Assembly (NCBI GenBank): GCA_905193155.1
Contig: CAJJNQ010000001.1
Span: 57,019 to 121,018, forward strand
From: an uncultured Christensenella sp.
GTDB taxonomy: Bacteria; Bacillota; Clostridia; Christensenellales; UBA1750
Length of the DNA: 64,000 bases
Reading direction: 5' to 3'
Part shown: positions 34,770-43,475 of the stretch, in pieces
Layout of the letters: each line of letters begins with the position of its first letter
How positions within the stretch are numbered: the first letter of the stretch is position 1
Program-made: the position numbers and the translations under genes
Notes under the pieces: generated by a model
The model's database searches: none
Told to the model about the DNA's origin: nothing
Seen by the model: only the letters and a program-made list of their open reading frames with translations

Positions 34770-36386
34770 ATGAGCAAGTACATTTTTATCACCGGCGGCG
34801 TGGTTTCGGGTCTGGGCAAGGGCATCACGGCGGCCTCTCTGGGGCGCCTGCTGAAGATGCGGGGCCTGAAGGTTATCTCGCAGAAGCTCGATCCTTATGT
34901 CAACGTCGATCCCGGCACCATGAGCCCCTATCAGCACGGCGAGGTGTTCGTCACCGACGACGGCGCGGAGACCGACCTGGATCTGGGGCACTATGAGCGC
35001 TTCATCGACGAAAATCTGAACAAGTTCTCCAATCTGACCACCGGCAAGGTCTACTGGAACGTGCTGACCAAGGAACGCAACGGCGATTATCTCGGCTCCA
35101 CCGTGCAGGTTATCCCCCACATCACCAACGAGATCAAGCACTTCATCTACTCCGTGGGCGAGAAGAGCGGCGCGGATATCGTGCTGACCGAGATCGGCGG
35201 CACCACGGGCGACATCGAAAGCCAGCCCTTCCTCGAGGCGATCCGCCAGGTTTCGCTGGAACTGGGCCGCGGCAACTGCCTGTTCATCCATGTTTCGCTG
35301 GTGCCCTACATCAAGTCCTCCGGCGAGCACAAATCCAAGCCCACGCAGCATTCCGTCAAAGAACTGCGCTCGATGGGTATCTTCCCGGATATCATTGTCA
35401 CCCGTTCGGACGAGCCGATCGACAAGGAAATCAAGGATAAGATCGCGCTGTTCTGCAATGTCAAGCCCGACTGCGTCATTGAGAACCTGACCATGCCCAT
35501 CCTCTATCAGGCGCCGGTGATGCTGGAAGAGCATCACTTCTCCGATATCGTGTGCCGTGAATTGAACCTCAACGACCTGCCCGCGCCGGACATGACCGAA
35601 TGGAACGAGATGCTGGCGCGCATCGAGAACCGCACCCGCACGGTGCGCATCGCTCTGGTGGGCAAATATGTCCGCCTGCACGACGCCTATCTTTCCGTTG
35701 CGGAAGCTCTGCGCCACGGCGGCTTTGAGAACAGCGCCCAGGTGGACATCGACTGGGTGGATTCCGAGCTGCTGACCAGTTATAACGTAGACGACTATCT
35801 GCACGGCGCGGATGGCATCATCGTGCCCGGCGGCTTCGGCGACCGCGGCGTGGCCGGTATGATCCTCGCCGGACAGTACGCCCGCGAGAACGACATTCCG
35901 TATTTCGGCATCTGCCTGGGCATGCAGACCGCGGCCATCGAATTCGCCCGCAATGTGCTGGGCTATGCCGATGCGAACTCCACCGAGTTTGCGCCCGATA
36001 CCGAGCATCCCATCATCGACCTGATGCCCGACCAGCAGGGCAACCTGCCCAAGGGCGGCACGATGCGCCTGGGTGCTTACCCCTGCGCTATCCGTCCCGG
36101 CACGCTGATGGAGCGCGTCTACGGCCAGAGCAACATCTCCGAGCGCCATCGTCACCGTTATGAGTTCAACAATGAATACCGTCAGGAGTTCCAGGATCAC
36201 GGTATGCGCATCGCAGGCACCTCGCCCGACGAGCGCCTGGTCGAGGCGGTGGAAATCCCCGGCAAGCGTTTCTACATCGGCGTGCAGTTCCATCCCGAAT
36301 TCAAGTCCCGCCCCAACAAGGCGCATCCGCTCTTCCGCGAATTCATCAAGGCTTCGCTGGACGCGCAGGCCGAAAAGCATGATTGA
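34770..36386 (+). CDS. pyrG: CTP synthase
   Basis: A 538-residue cytosolic enzyme making CTP from UTP, ATP and glutamine. The N-terminal synthetase domain begins KYIFITGGVVSGLGKGITAASLGRLLK, with SPYQHGEVFVTDDGAETDLDLGHYERF; the C-terminal class I glutaminase has the nucleophile in YFGICLGMQTA and the His in VQFHPEF. RBS AAAAGGAGAA. It overlaps the DinB-like gene downstream by 8 bp. Confidence 0.97.
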   Translation: MSKYIFITGGVVSGLGKGITAASLGRLLKMRGLKVISQKLDPYVNVDPGTMSPYQHGEVFVTDDGAETDLDLGHYERFIDENLNKFSNLTTGKVYWNVLTKERNGDYLGSTVQVIPHITNEIKHFIYSVGEKSGADIVLTEIGGTTGDIESQPFLEAIRQVSLELGRGNCLFIHVSLVPYIKSSGEHKSKPTQHSVKELRSMGIFPDIIVTRSDEPIDKEIKDKIALFCNVKPDCVIENLTMPILYQAPVMLEEHHFSDIVCRELNLNDLPAPDMTEWNEMLARIENRTRTVRIALVGKYVRLHDAYLSVAEALRHGGFENSAQVDIDWVDSELLTSYNVDDYLHGADGIIVPGGFGDRGVAGMILAGQYARENDIPYFGICLGMQTAAIEFARNVLGYADANSTEFAPDTEHPIIDLMPDQQGNLPKGGTMRLGAYPCAIRPGTLMERVYGQSNISERHRHRYEFNNEYRQEFQDHGMRIAGTSPDERLVEAVEIPGKRFYIGVQFHPEFKSRPNKAHPLFREFIKASLDAQAEKHD

Positions 36387-36915
36387 GCAAAACCCGTTCT
36401 CCGCCGTCATCCGGGAGCAGACGCAGCGCGCCCTATGGGAGTGTGAAAACCTGCTGCGCGCCATCCCGGATGCGCTGTGGGATCGGCGCTATGACGGCAT
36501 CCCGATGTGGAAATACGTCTACCACACGCTGTATTCGATGGATCGCTGGTATATCAACCCCGGCGATCCCGATTACCGCGACCCATCCTTCCACACAAAA
36601 GGGCTGAACGATCTGAACGTCGTTCCCTCCGAAGACGAAACGCTGCCGAGAGAAACCGCTTTGTCCTATTTTGCGGCAGTAAAGGGCAAGCTCTGCGCCT
36701 ATCTCAATGTCCTTCAAGACGATGAGCTGACCGAGTGCCCAGCGGACTGCGACATGACGCGCTTTCATCTGATTCTCGGCCAGTTCCGCCATTGGCACCG
36801 GCATATGGGGCTGATTTACGGCTTTCTGATAGAGGACACAGGCAATTGGCCGTTTGTACTCAATCAGCTGGGCGCACCGCCGGAACAGGGCGAAATGCCT
36901 TTTTTCTATGATTGA
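36379..36915 (+). CDS. DinB-like superfamily protein
   Basis: A 178-residue helical protein resembling the DinB/YfiT superfamily, a metal-binding four-helix bundle used by some thiol transferases. Possible metal-ligand histidines occur in WKYVYHTLYSMDRWY and RHWHRHMGLIYGFL. It starts inside the pyrG 3' end, which suggests translational coupling. Function unknown. Confidence 0.7.
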   Translation: MIEQNPFSAVIREQTQRALWECENLLRAIPDALWDRRYDGIPMWKYVYHTLYSMDRWYINPGDPDYRDPSFHTKGLNDLNVVPSEDETLPRETALSYFAAVKGKLCAYLNVLQDDELTECPADCDMTRFHLILGQFRHWHRHMGLIYGFLIEDTGNWPFVLNQLGAPPEQGEMPFFYD

Positions 36916-36954
36916 CCCATTGAAAATCCACGCACGATAAAGGAGGCGCACCTT

Positions 36955-38145
36955 ATGCGCGTCAACGAAAACTACCGCAACATTCAGGACAGCTACCTTT
37001 TTTCCACGGTGGGTAAGAAGGTTGCCGCCTATTCCGCCGCACATCCGGACAAGAGCATCATCCGCTTGGGAATCGGAGACGTAACCCGGCCACTCTGCCC
37101 AGCCGTGACCGAAGCCATGCAAAAAGCCGCCCTGGAGATGGGCACGCCCGGCGGCTTCCACGGCTACATTCCCTCCGAACAGGGCTATCCCTTCCTGCGT
37201 GAGGCCATCACCCGCTATTACGCCAAGCACGGTGTGGCACTTTCTATTGATGAAATCTTCATCAGCGACGGCGCAAAGAGCGACCTGGGCAATCTGCTCG
37301 ATCTGTTCGCTCAGGACAATACCGTGCTCATCCCCGATCCGGTCTATCCCGCCTATGTGGACGTCAACGTCATGGCGGGCCGGAAGATCGTCTATTGCGA
37401 CGCGAATGCCGAAAACGGCTTTCTGCCGCTGCCGGACGAGAATGTACAGGCCGATCTGATCTACATCTGCTCGCCCAACAACCCCACCGGCGCGGTTTAC
37501 GACCATGCGGGGCTTAAAAAGTGGGTGGATTATGCGCTCCGTCAGGACGCCATCATTCTGTTTGATGCGGCTTACGAGGCATTCATCACGGATCCTTCGC
37601 TGCCGCTCTCGATCTACGAAATTGAAGGCGCCAAGCAGTGCGCGATCGAGATCTGCTCGCTGTCCAAGACGGCGGGGTTCACCGGCACGCGCTGCGGCTA
37701 CACCATCGTGCCCGAGACGCTGGAACGCGACGGCATGAACTTAAGCCGCATGTGGCTGCGCCGCCAGACCACCAAATACAACGGCACGGCCTACATCGTG
37801 CAGCGCGCAGCAGAAGCGGTCTTTACCGACGAAGGCTACGCCCAGTGCATGGAAAACCTCGACTACTACCGCCGCAACGCCCGCGTCATGGCAGATACGC
37901 TCGATCGACTCGGTATTTTCTACACCGGCGGCGTCAACTCGCCCTATATCTGGCTGCGCTGCCCCGGCAGCATGAAAAGCTGGGATTTCTTCGATCTGCT
38001 GCTGGAGCGCGCGCAGGTGGTCGGCACGCCGGGCGCCGGCTTCGGTGTCAACGGCGAAGGCTTCTTCCGCCTGACCGCCTTCGGCCAATATGAGAACACG
38101 GTAGAAGCCATGCGGCGCTTCGAGGCGCTGGCCCGCAGCCTGTAA
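36955..38145 (+). CDS. dapL: LL-diaminopimelate aminotransferase
   Basis: A 396-residue PLP enzyme converting tetrahydrodipicolinate to LL-diaminopimelate, bypassing DapD/C/E. DapL signatures: MRVNENYRNIQDSYLFSTVGKK at the start, LGIGDVTRPL, ISDGAKSDLGN, CSPNNPTGA, and the PLP lysine in SLSKTAGFTGTRCGY. RBS AAAGGAGG. The presence of dapL, dapA and dapB in the window indicates lysine/peptidoglycan precursor synthesis by the aminotransferase route. Confidence 0.95.
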   Translation: MRVNENYRNIQDSYLFSTVGKKVAAYSAAHPDKSIIRLGIGDVTRPLCPAVTEAMQKAALEMGTPGGFHGYIPSEQGYPFLREAITRYYAKHGVALSIDEIFISDGAKSDLGNLLDLFAQDNTVLIPDPVYPAYVDVNVMAGRKIVYCDANAENGFLPLPDENVQADLIYICSPNNPTGAVYDHAGLKKWVDYALRQDAIILFDAAYEAFITDPSLPLSIYEIEGAKQCAIEICSLSKTAGFTGTRCGYTIVPETLERDGMNLSRMWLRRQTTKYNGTAYIVQRAAEAVFTDEGYAQCMENLDYYRRNARVMADTLDRLGIFYTGGVNSPYIWLRCPGSMKSWDFFDLLLERAQVVGTPGAGFGVNGEGFFRLTAFGQYENTVEAMRRFEALARSL

Positions 38146-38173
38146 CCTTCCGCACCAAGCAAGGAGTTTTTTC

Positions 38174-38659
38174 ATGGAACAGAACCGGATGACACCCAGA
38201 CCCGTTTCGGCCTCCCGCGCCGAGCACACGCAGATCCTGTTGGCCGAGCACTTGAACGGCTCCGGCCGTCTGTTCGGCGGGCGGCTGATGGAGTGGATCG
38301 ACATCACAGCAGGCGTTGCAGCGCGCCGCCATTCCGGCTGCAACGTCACCACCGCATCCATTGACACGCTGCACTTTAAGTCCCCCGCTTTCGTCAACGA
38401 CACGGTGGTGCTGCTGGCAAAAGTGACTTATGTCGGCCGCACGTCGATGGAAGTGCGCGTGGATACCTTCGTCGAAGCACTCAGCGGCGAGCGCCGCGTC
38501 ATCAACACGGCTTATCTTGTACTGGTCGCACTGGATGAGGACGGCAAGCCCACGCCCGTGCCGCCGCTGATCTGCCAAACCGACGAGGATCGCATGGAAT
38601 ATGAAGCCGCAAAGCGCCGCAGCGCCCTGCGCAAGGAGCGCCGCAAAGAAGAATATTAA
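38174..38659 (+). CDS. Acyl-CoA thioesterase (hotdog fold)
   Basis: A 161-residue BFIT/YciA-type acyl-CoA hydrolase. HLNGSGRLFGGRLMEWIDITAGVAARRHSG holds the conserved Asn and Asp of the active site; TASIDTLHFKSPAFVNDTVVL is typical of the second hotdog strand region. RBS CAAGGAG. Lies 28 bp after dapL. Chain-length preference unknown. The 229 bp that follow (38660-38888) are GC-rich and hold no gene I can support. Confidence 0.88.
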   Translation: MEQNRMTPRPVSASRAEHTQILLAEHLNGSGRLFGGRLMEWIDITAGVAARRHSGCNVTTASIDTLHFKSPAFVNDTVVLLAKVTYVGRTSMEVRVDTFVEALSGERRVINTAYLVLVALDEDGKPTPVPPLICQTDEDRMEYEAAKRRSALRKERRKEEY

Positions 38660-38888
38660 GCCCTTCCGCGGCGTGGGAAGCGCGCTCACCGGGCGACTGC
38701 AAACCGCACTGCTTCGGAGCGCACCGCCCAGCCTCGCGCCTCACCGCTATGTGCCGGTGGCCGCCGCCCCCGGCACCCCTGCCGCGCGCAGGCGTTTTCC
38801 GCTCCATGGGAATCCATACATCCCGCACGGACAGACGCACTCCACCCTATCTGCTCTTCAAACAGAAAGAAATCAAGGAGGTATCTTT

Positions 38889-39383
38889 ATGCGCCGAAAC
38901 GACCGGCTGATTGACGATTCTGCGGTTCTGCGCGCTTTTCTTGCGCAAGAAAACGTGCTGCATCTGGGACTGACCGATGGGCAGGCGCCCTATGTCGTGC
39001 CGATGAGCTACGGCTTTGACTGGCCGGAGGACGGAAAGCCTACGTTCTACCTCCACTGTGCAGGCGAAGGGCTGCGGCTGTCGCTGATCCGGAAAAATCC
39101 GCGCGTCTGCGTGGAAATCTCCAAGCAGATCCGCATCGTGCCCGGCCCCGTGCCCTGCTCCTGGACCTCCAAATACAAAAGCGTCATCGCTTTCGGCACA
39201 GCACACATCCTGACCGATCTCTCTGATAAGGCAGCGGCGCTGCGCGCGGTGCTGCGCCAGAGCGGATATAAGGACACGGCAAAATTCACTTCTGAAATGC
39301 TGACGCGCGTGACAGCGCTGCGCATCGATGTGGAATCGATGACCGGCAAGAGCAATCTGCGCCCCGACGAGGAGGATATATGA
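38889..39383 (+). CDS. Pyridoxamine 5'-phosphate oxidase-like flavin-binding protein
   Basis: A 164-residue split-barrel FMN-binding protein of the NimA-like group (MRRNDRLIDDSAVLRAFLAQENVLHLGLTDGQAPYVVPMSYGF, then FYLHCAGEGLRLSLIRKNPRVCVEI, YKSVIAFGTAHI). Members include nitroimidazole reductases and flavin-binding proteins of unknown substrate. AAGGAGG precedes ATG 38889. Its stop overlaps the DUF523 start (ATGA). Confidence 0.85.
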   Translation: MRRNDRLIDDSAVLRAFLAQENVLHLGLTDGQAPYVVPMSYGFDWPEDGKPTFYLHCAGEGLRLSLIRKNPRVCVEISKQIRIVPGPVPCSWTSKYKSVIAFGTAHILTDLSDKAAALRAVLRQSGYKDTAKFTSEMLTRVTALRIDVESMTGKSNLRPDEEDI

Positions 39384-39835
39384 ATCTGCTCATCAGCGCC
39401 TGCCTGCTGGGTATTTCCTGTAGGTATGACGGGCGTTCCAAATCCCTGCCACAGCTGGACCGACTGCTGCAATCAGACTGCCATCTCGTGCCGATCTGCC
39501 CGGAAATTCTCGGCGGATTGCCTACGCCGCGCGCACCCTCCGAAAGACGCGGCAACCGCGTGGTCACCTGTGACGGTCAGGACGTGACGGAAAACTACCG
39601 CCGCGGCGCGGCGGAAGCGCTGCGCCTGGCGCACCTGACCCGCTGCACCTGCGCATTGCTCAAAGACCGCAGCCCGTCCTGCGGCTGCGGCCGCATCTAC
39701 GACGGCATGTTCACCGGCACACTGACCGATGGAAACGGCGTTGCGGCAGAGTTGCTGCTGCAAAACGGCATCCGTGTATTCGGCGAAAGCCAACTGGACG
39801 AACTGCTGGATTTCATCCGCTCTTCCGTAAAATAA
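39380..39835 (+). CDS. DUF523 family protein
   Basis: A 151-residue protein of DUF523: MNLLISACLLGISCRYDGRSK, VPICPEILGGLPTPRAPSE and LLKDRSPSCGCGRIYDG are diagnostic. The three conserved cysteines suggest a metal or Fe-S role. Recent work links the family to sulfur handling in tRNA/2-thiouracil metabolism; I do not assert this here. Translationally coupled to the flavin-binding gene. Confidence 0.88.
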   Translation: MNLLISACLLGISCRYDGRSKSLPQLDRLLQSDCHLVPICPEILGGLPTPRAPSERRGNRVVTCDGQDVTENYRRGAAEALRLAHLTRCTCALLKDRSPSCGCGRIYDGMFTGTLTDGNGVAAELLLQNGIRVFGESQLDELLDFIRSSVK

Positions 39836-39837
39836 AA

Positions 39838-39892
39838 CACAGCCCGCACTTCCCGATAGAATTCGGAAAATACGGGCTGTATTTTTCTTTTT
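39838..39892 (+). terminator. Intrinsic terminator
   Basis: ACAGCCCG/CGGGCTGT stem with an inner TTCCGA/TCGGAA pairing region, followed by ATTTTTCTTTTT. Confidence 0.75.
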
Positions 39893-40337
39893 ACAGCTTC
39901 CAGCTCTCGGTTTCCTGTCGGCCGCCGATGAAATCGGCGCACATACCGGGCTGACCGATGCTGAAGCCGTCACAGCCCGCGGCATGCGCGGCGACCTCGG
40001 CCTGCACATGGTAGCATCAAAGAGATCATTATTATCCTGCAAGACGAAAGCCGCCTGATCGTAGAGCTGCTCCGGCGGGATCTCTTTCAGATCGTGCCCG
40101 TCCGCGCTTAGGAACACCGCCGGGCCGCAGCCGAGCGATTCCCCCAAACAGCAGATCCAGCCTGCCGCCGGGCACTTCCATATTGTGCCTTTCCTATGCC
40201 GTCGAACCCGTCAAAGCTCACAGCATAGACGCCTGATTCCTCTTCCAGCAGCGGAATCAAGTCCACGAACTGCCGCCGGCACATGAGGTTGCCGTGCAGC
40301 AGCACGGTTTTTCCGTCCGGGTTTCCAAACCTCCTGA
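39891..40337 (-). pseudogene. Decayed alpha/beta hydrolase gene
   Basis: Reading leftward: NPDGKTVLLHGNLMCRRQFVDLIPLLEEESGVYAVSFDGFDG (oxyanion HG motif), then after a frameshift or deletion LLGESLGCGPAVFLSADG (nucleophile GESLG), then a short GHDLKEIPPEQLYDQAAF piece and an unrelated-looking tail. The core is far too short for the fold, and the expected start codon position reads ACG ATC. A GGTTAGT/TCTAACC palindrome lies directly upstream, suggesting the intact gene was under the same regulator as feo. Confidence 0.7.
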
Positions 40338-40350
40338 TCGTCTCCCCGTC

Positions 40351-40368
40351 GGTTAGTGTTTTCTAACC
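40351..40368. promoter_or_regulatory. Palindrome of the feo-box type
   Basis: GGTTAGT-GTTT-TCTAACC: 6 of 7 arm positions complementary, same 4-nt spacing as the boxes near feoA and flavodoxin. Lies at the promoter position of the decayed hydrolase gene. Confidence 0.55.
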
Positions 40369-40377
40369 TGTTGATGA

Positions 40378-40425
40378 ACTCAAAAAGCGTCCCCGCGGGC
40401 TTGCTTCCTCCCGCAGAAACGCTCT
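40378..40425 (-). terminator. Intrinsic terminator of the small membrane protein gene
   Basis: Minus strand AGCGT...GCGGG / CCCGC...ACGCT stem, then TTTTTGAG. Confidence 0.6.
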
Positions 40426-40432
40426 TTCTTTA

Positions 40433-40690
40433 TTATTTATATTTATGTATCCTTGCGTGCGCCGCGCGCACCGTCGTCTGGTTCGCATTCGGCTGGCCGT
40501 GCTTGAGCTTGACGCTCCAAATGCACACCAGCGTCAAAAACGCTGCCGAGCAAACGCCCAGCACCCAATAGGCGACCACGCGCTCCGTGCCGAAGATCGT
40601 CTGGCGAAGGGGAATCTCCTCTGCCGCCAACACTGTGTTCGGCAGCAGCGCCATCAGCACAGCCAGACAGGCCGAAACTCTCTTTTTCAT
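40433..40690 (-). CDS. Small membrane protein with signal sequence
   Basis: An 85-residue protein: signal-like N terminus MKKRVSACLAVLMALLPNTVLAAEE with an AxA cleavage site near residue 23, a second hydrophobic span VVAYWVLGVCSAAFLTLVCIWSV, and a basic cytosolic tail. ATG 40690 has AAAGGAGCGAGG upstream; a longer frame starts 42 bases earlier without an RBS. No family recognised. Divergent from the MFS gene. Confidence 0.6.
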   Translation of the reverse strand: MKKRVSACLAVLMALLPNTVLAAEEIPLRQTIFGTERVVAYWVLGVCSAAFLTLVCIWSVKLKHGQPNANQTTVRAAHARIHKYK

Positions 40691-40844
40691 CCGCCCTCGC
40701 TCCTTTCTTTTACGGTGAAAAAATTGTAACATACTCGACGCTGTATTTCAATGTTTGTTTTGTCAGATTTGCGTCTGTTTTGCGGGAACATTTTCCATAT
40801 TTGGCTCCCTGATACAGAAAAAAGAGGTTTCCGCGCGCATCCGC

Positions 40845-40872
40845 TTGACAGTCCGCGGCGGATTTGTATAAT
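40845..40872 (+). promoter_or_regulatory. Promoter of the MFS transporter gene
   Basis: TTGACA, 16-bp spacer, TATAAT. Confidence 0.8.
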
Positions 40873-40928
40873 AGTAGGAAACCACCTTAACAAAAAGATA
40901 AAACTCCTTTTTTACTGGAGGTTCGACC

Positions 40929-42263
40929 ATGACCAACAGAAACAGAAACGCGCTGACCGCCATCGGGCAGAAAGCCCGCTCCGTCTTTCTGGACGGTTGG
41001 TATTTCGGGGATGAAGAGAGCAAAAACCGCGTTCTGCATCTCCAGTTCAACTACACCAACAACATCATGGCCAACCTGGTGGGCGGCAATTTCTACACAG
41101 GACTGATGCTTCTGCTGGGCGCGGACGACAGCTTCATCGGGCTGATGTCGATGTTCGTCTTTTCCGCCAACCTGATGCAGATTTTCTCTCCGCTGGTGCT
41201 GGAGCACTTCCCGCAGCGCAAAAAGCTGCTGATTCTCATGCGCCTGATCATCCAGACCATGAACATCGTGCTGATCGGCTGCATCCCGTTCTGTCCTTTC
41301 GAGCGGCAGGCCAAGCTGGTGATCTTCGGCGCGCTGGTGCTGACCCTCAACGTCATGAACGCGCTGATCGCGCCCGGCTTTTCGGTCTGGCACATTCAGC
41401 TCATTCCGCAGCGCGTCCGCGTGCGGTATTTCTCCTTTCTCTCCATGACCAACGGCATATTGGTTGCGCTGTTCAACCTGCTGGGCGGCGTGGTGGTGGA
41501 CTGCTTCAAGGACGCCGGGCTGGAAGTCTGGGGCTTTGCAACGCTGCGCATTTTCGCCTATGCGATGCTGATGTATGACTTATCGCTGCTGGCGCGGATG
41601 CGGGAAGATCCTTATGAGCAGAGCGGGCAGAAGCTCAATCTGTTCAATCTGCTGATCCGTCCCTTCAAAGAAAGGAAATACCTGCGCACCGTGGGCATCG
41701 CCTTCCTCTGGTCCATGATGGCCAATATCCCCGGTTCGTATTATTCGGTCTATCTGCTGCGCAACGTGGAGGCGAGCTATTCCTTCATCAACATTGTCAG
41801 CATGCTCAACGTGCCGGTGCTGGTGCTTCTCACGCCGGTCTGGTCGCAGTTCCTGCGCCGCTTCTCGTGGCTGAAAACCTGCAATATGTCCATCGCGCTG
41901 TATGCGCTAAACTACCTGCTGCTGGGGCTGGTCAACAAGGGAAATTATCTCTGGCTCTACCCCACGGCGCAGATCTATGCCTTCGTACTGGCCACGGGCA
42001 TCAACCTCTCCTTCACCAACATCCCCTATATCAACATTCCCCGCCAGAACCAGACCATCTACATCGGGTTCTACTCCACGATGTGCAATCTGGGCGCGCT
42101 GCTGGGCGTCACGCTCGGCCGCCAGTTCGTCACCATGACCGAAAACCTGGTGCTGTTGGGCGCGGGCAACAAGCAGCTGCTGATGTACGCCACCTTCCTG
42201 CTGATGGCGGCGGCAGCCGTTGGCATTTTCTTCCTCCGCCGCGGCGTTCAGGAGGATCAATAG
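40929..42263 (+). CDS. MFS family membrane transporter
   Basis: A 444-residue integral membrane protein with about 12 spans in two halves (a central loop EQSGQKLNLFNLLIRPFKERKYLR). N-terminal cytosolic tail, then LHLQFNYTNNIMANLVGGNFYTGLMLLL. It resembles the clostridial MFS group often annotated only as MFS transporter; no substrate motif seen. RBS TGGAGG. Own promoter and own terminator, so monocistronic. Confidence 0.82.
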   Translation: MTNRNRNALTAIGQKARSVFLDGWYFGDEESKNRVLHLQFNYTNNIMANLVGGNFYTGLMLLLGADDSFIGLMSMFVFSANLMQIFSPLVLEHFPQRKKLLILMRLIIQTMNIVLIGCIPFCPFERQAKLVIFGALVLTLNVMNALIAPGFSVWHIQLIPQRVRVRYFSFLSMTNGILVALFNLLGGVVVDCFKDAGLEVWGFATLRIFAYAMLMYDLSLLARMREDPYEQSGQKLNLFNLLIRPFKERKYLRTVGIAFLWSMMANIPGSYYSVYLLRNVEASYSFINIVSMLNVPVLVLLTPVWSQFLRRFSWLKTCNMSIALYALNYLLLGLVNKGNYLWLYPTAQIYAFVLATGINLSFTNIPYINIPRQNQTIYIGFYSTMCNLGALLGVTLGRQFVTMTENLVLLGAGNKQLLMYATFLLMAAAAVGIFFLRRGVQEDQ

Positions 42264-42277
42264 GGAAAGTTCAGTAA

Positions 42278-42313
42278 AAAAGCTTGAGAGGAGGCGCCTC
42301 CTCTCAAGCTTTT
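42278..42313. terminator. Bidirectional intrinsic terminator
   Basis: A perfect palindromic stem AAAAAGCTTGAGAGGAGG and complement, flanked by A and T runs. Confidence 0.85.
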
Positions 42314-42387
42314 TGTTTCCGTTCAACGCTCCGGGGAACGCGGTTCAGGCGAAGCCGCGCGTTTTGAGCGTTTCTTTTTTCCAACGG

Positions 42388-42416
42388 TTGACAGCGCCCT
42401 GAATCCGTGGTATGCT
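42388..42416 (+). promoter_or_regulatory. Promoter of the VanZ-YtrA-ABC operon
   Basis: TTGACA (42388-42393), 17-bp spacer, TATGCT (42411-42416). Confidence 0.8.
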
Positions 42417-42418
42417 TT

Positions 42419-42445
42419 AACTGTACTATTTGAGTTAGTACAGTT
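42419..42445. promoter_or_regulatory. Perfect 10-bp inverted repeat, YtrA-type operator
   Basis: Arms AACTGTACTA and TAGTACAGTT, separated by 7 bp. It begins 2 bp past the -10 element and ends at the RBS, so binding would block initiation. YtrA-family repressors recognise palindromes of the TGTACTA/TAGTACA kind, and one is encoded in the operon. Confidence 0.8.
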
Positions 42446-42459
42446 AGGAGATGAAAAAT

Positions 42460-43062
42460 ATGGCTGCGTCGATCTGGACTGTCGCAGGGCTTTCCATGCC
42501 GCTTTCCGCACTGCTGACCCACCTGACGCATCGACGGTACGCCTGCCGGGGTGCAGCCCGCGGCGCGCTGTTTGCGCTGGGCATTTACCTGGCTCTGTCC
42601 ATGGCGCTGGCGGGTATCCTGCCCACGCCGCCGTTTGCAGGTTGGGCGCAACTGCGTCTTGGCCCCGCGGGACCCATGCGCTATGCGCCTGCGCTGCTTC
42701 GCGTCGGCGCAAAGTTACTGCTGTTGATCCCGTTTTCCCTGCTGACGAGTCTGTTGTTTCCGGAGCACCGCTCCCTTGCGCGCCAGCTGCTGATGGGATT
42801 GGGGCTGGCCGTGCTGATTCTGGCGCTGCGATCGGTGCAGGAGGGGCGCATTGCTCCCACGGATCTGCTGCTCTATCCGGCAGGGAGCGCGCTGGGCAGC
42901 GGACTTTACCGTCTGCTGCGCCGATTTGCGCCGGATTTTTGCGCGCAAACGGAGATCCGCGGCACGCAGTGCGTGCTGTTTTCCTGCCTGCTGAGCGCAT
43001 CGTTTCTGCTGCTGGCAGTGGGAACGATCCGTTTACTCGTCGCCAAAGGAGGAATCCTATGA
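42460..43062 (+). CDS. VanZ-like membrane protein
   Basis: A 200-residue hydrophobic protein with about five spans. The order of LLLIPFSLLTSLLFPEHRSLARQLLMGLGLAVLILALRSV and APTDLLLYPAGSALGSGLYRLL resembles the VanZ domain, though weakly. ATG 42460 is 9 nt past TAGGAG; an earlier ATG (42451) abuts the Shine-Dalgarno. It is the first gene of the operon and its stop overlaps the YtrA start (ATGA). Role unknown. Confidence 0.6.
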   Translation: MAASIWTVAGLSMPLSALLTHLTHRRYACRGAARGALFALGIYLALSMALAGILPTPPFAGWAQLRLGPAGPMRYAPALLRVGAKLLLLIPFSLLTSLLFPEHRSLARQLLMGLGLAVLILALRSVQEGRIAPTDLLLYPAGSALGSGLYRLLRRFAPDFCAQTEIRGTQCVLFSCLLSASFLLLAVGTIRLLVAKGGIL

Positions 43063-43475
43063 ACCCAACTGAACCGCACGCCGAACCCCTGTTGACGGTG
43101 GACAAATACTCCCGCATCCCCATCTACGAGCAAATCGTGGAGCAGGTGGAAATGCATGTCGCGCTGGGCGACCTCGCGCCGGAGGATCAGCTGCCCTCGG
43201 TGCGCGCGCTCTCGGTCGAACTTTCGGTCAACCCCAACACGCTGCAAAAGGCCTATACCGAGCTGGAGCGCCGGGGACTCTGCTATACCGTGCCCGGCAG
43301 CGGGCGCTTCATCGCACCGAACGCTGCCAGCAAGCTGCGCTCCCGCCGCCAAACGCTGCTGATGAACATCGCCGAGGAGACGATTCAGCTGGCGCAGGCG
43401 GGCATTCCGCTGGACGACATCCTCACTACGGTCAAAAGCGCCTACAACAAGGCGGCCCAAGGAGGTTCCCTATGA
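43059..43475 (+). CDS. GntR family regulator, YtrA subfamily
   Basis: A 138-residue repressor: winged HTH (YSRIPIYEQIVEQVEMHVALGDL, LPSVRALSVELSVNPNTLQKAYTELERRG, YTVPGSGRFI) with only a short C-terminal helical tail, typical of YtrA. YtrA proteins repress ABC exporter operons induced by cell-envelope antibiotics. RBS AAAGGAGG. Start and stop overlap both neighbours by 4 bp. Confidence 0.92.
   Translation: MNPTEPHAEPLLTVDKYSRIPIYEQIVEQVEMHVALGDLAPEDQLPSVRALSVELSVNPNTLQKAYTELERRGLCYTVPGSGRFIAPNAASKLRSRRQTLLMNIAEETIQLAQAGIPLDDILTTVKSAYNKAAQGGSL

Noticed and set aside
42264..42460. The TGTACTA palindrome as a DtxR-type box
   Set aside because: Its arms and 7-bp spacer differ from the GGTTAGY-N4-RCTAACC set and fit a YtrA operator, with a YtrA gene in the operon.
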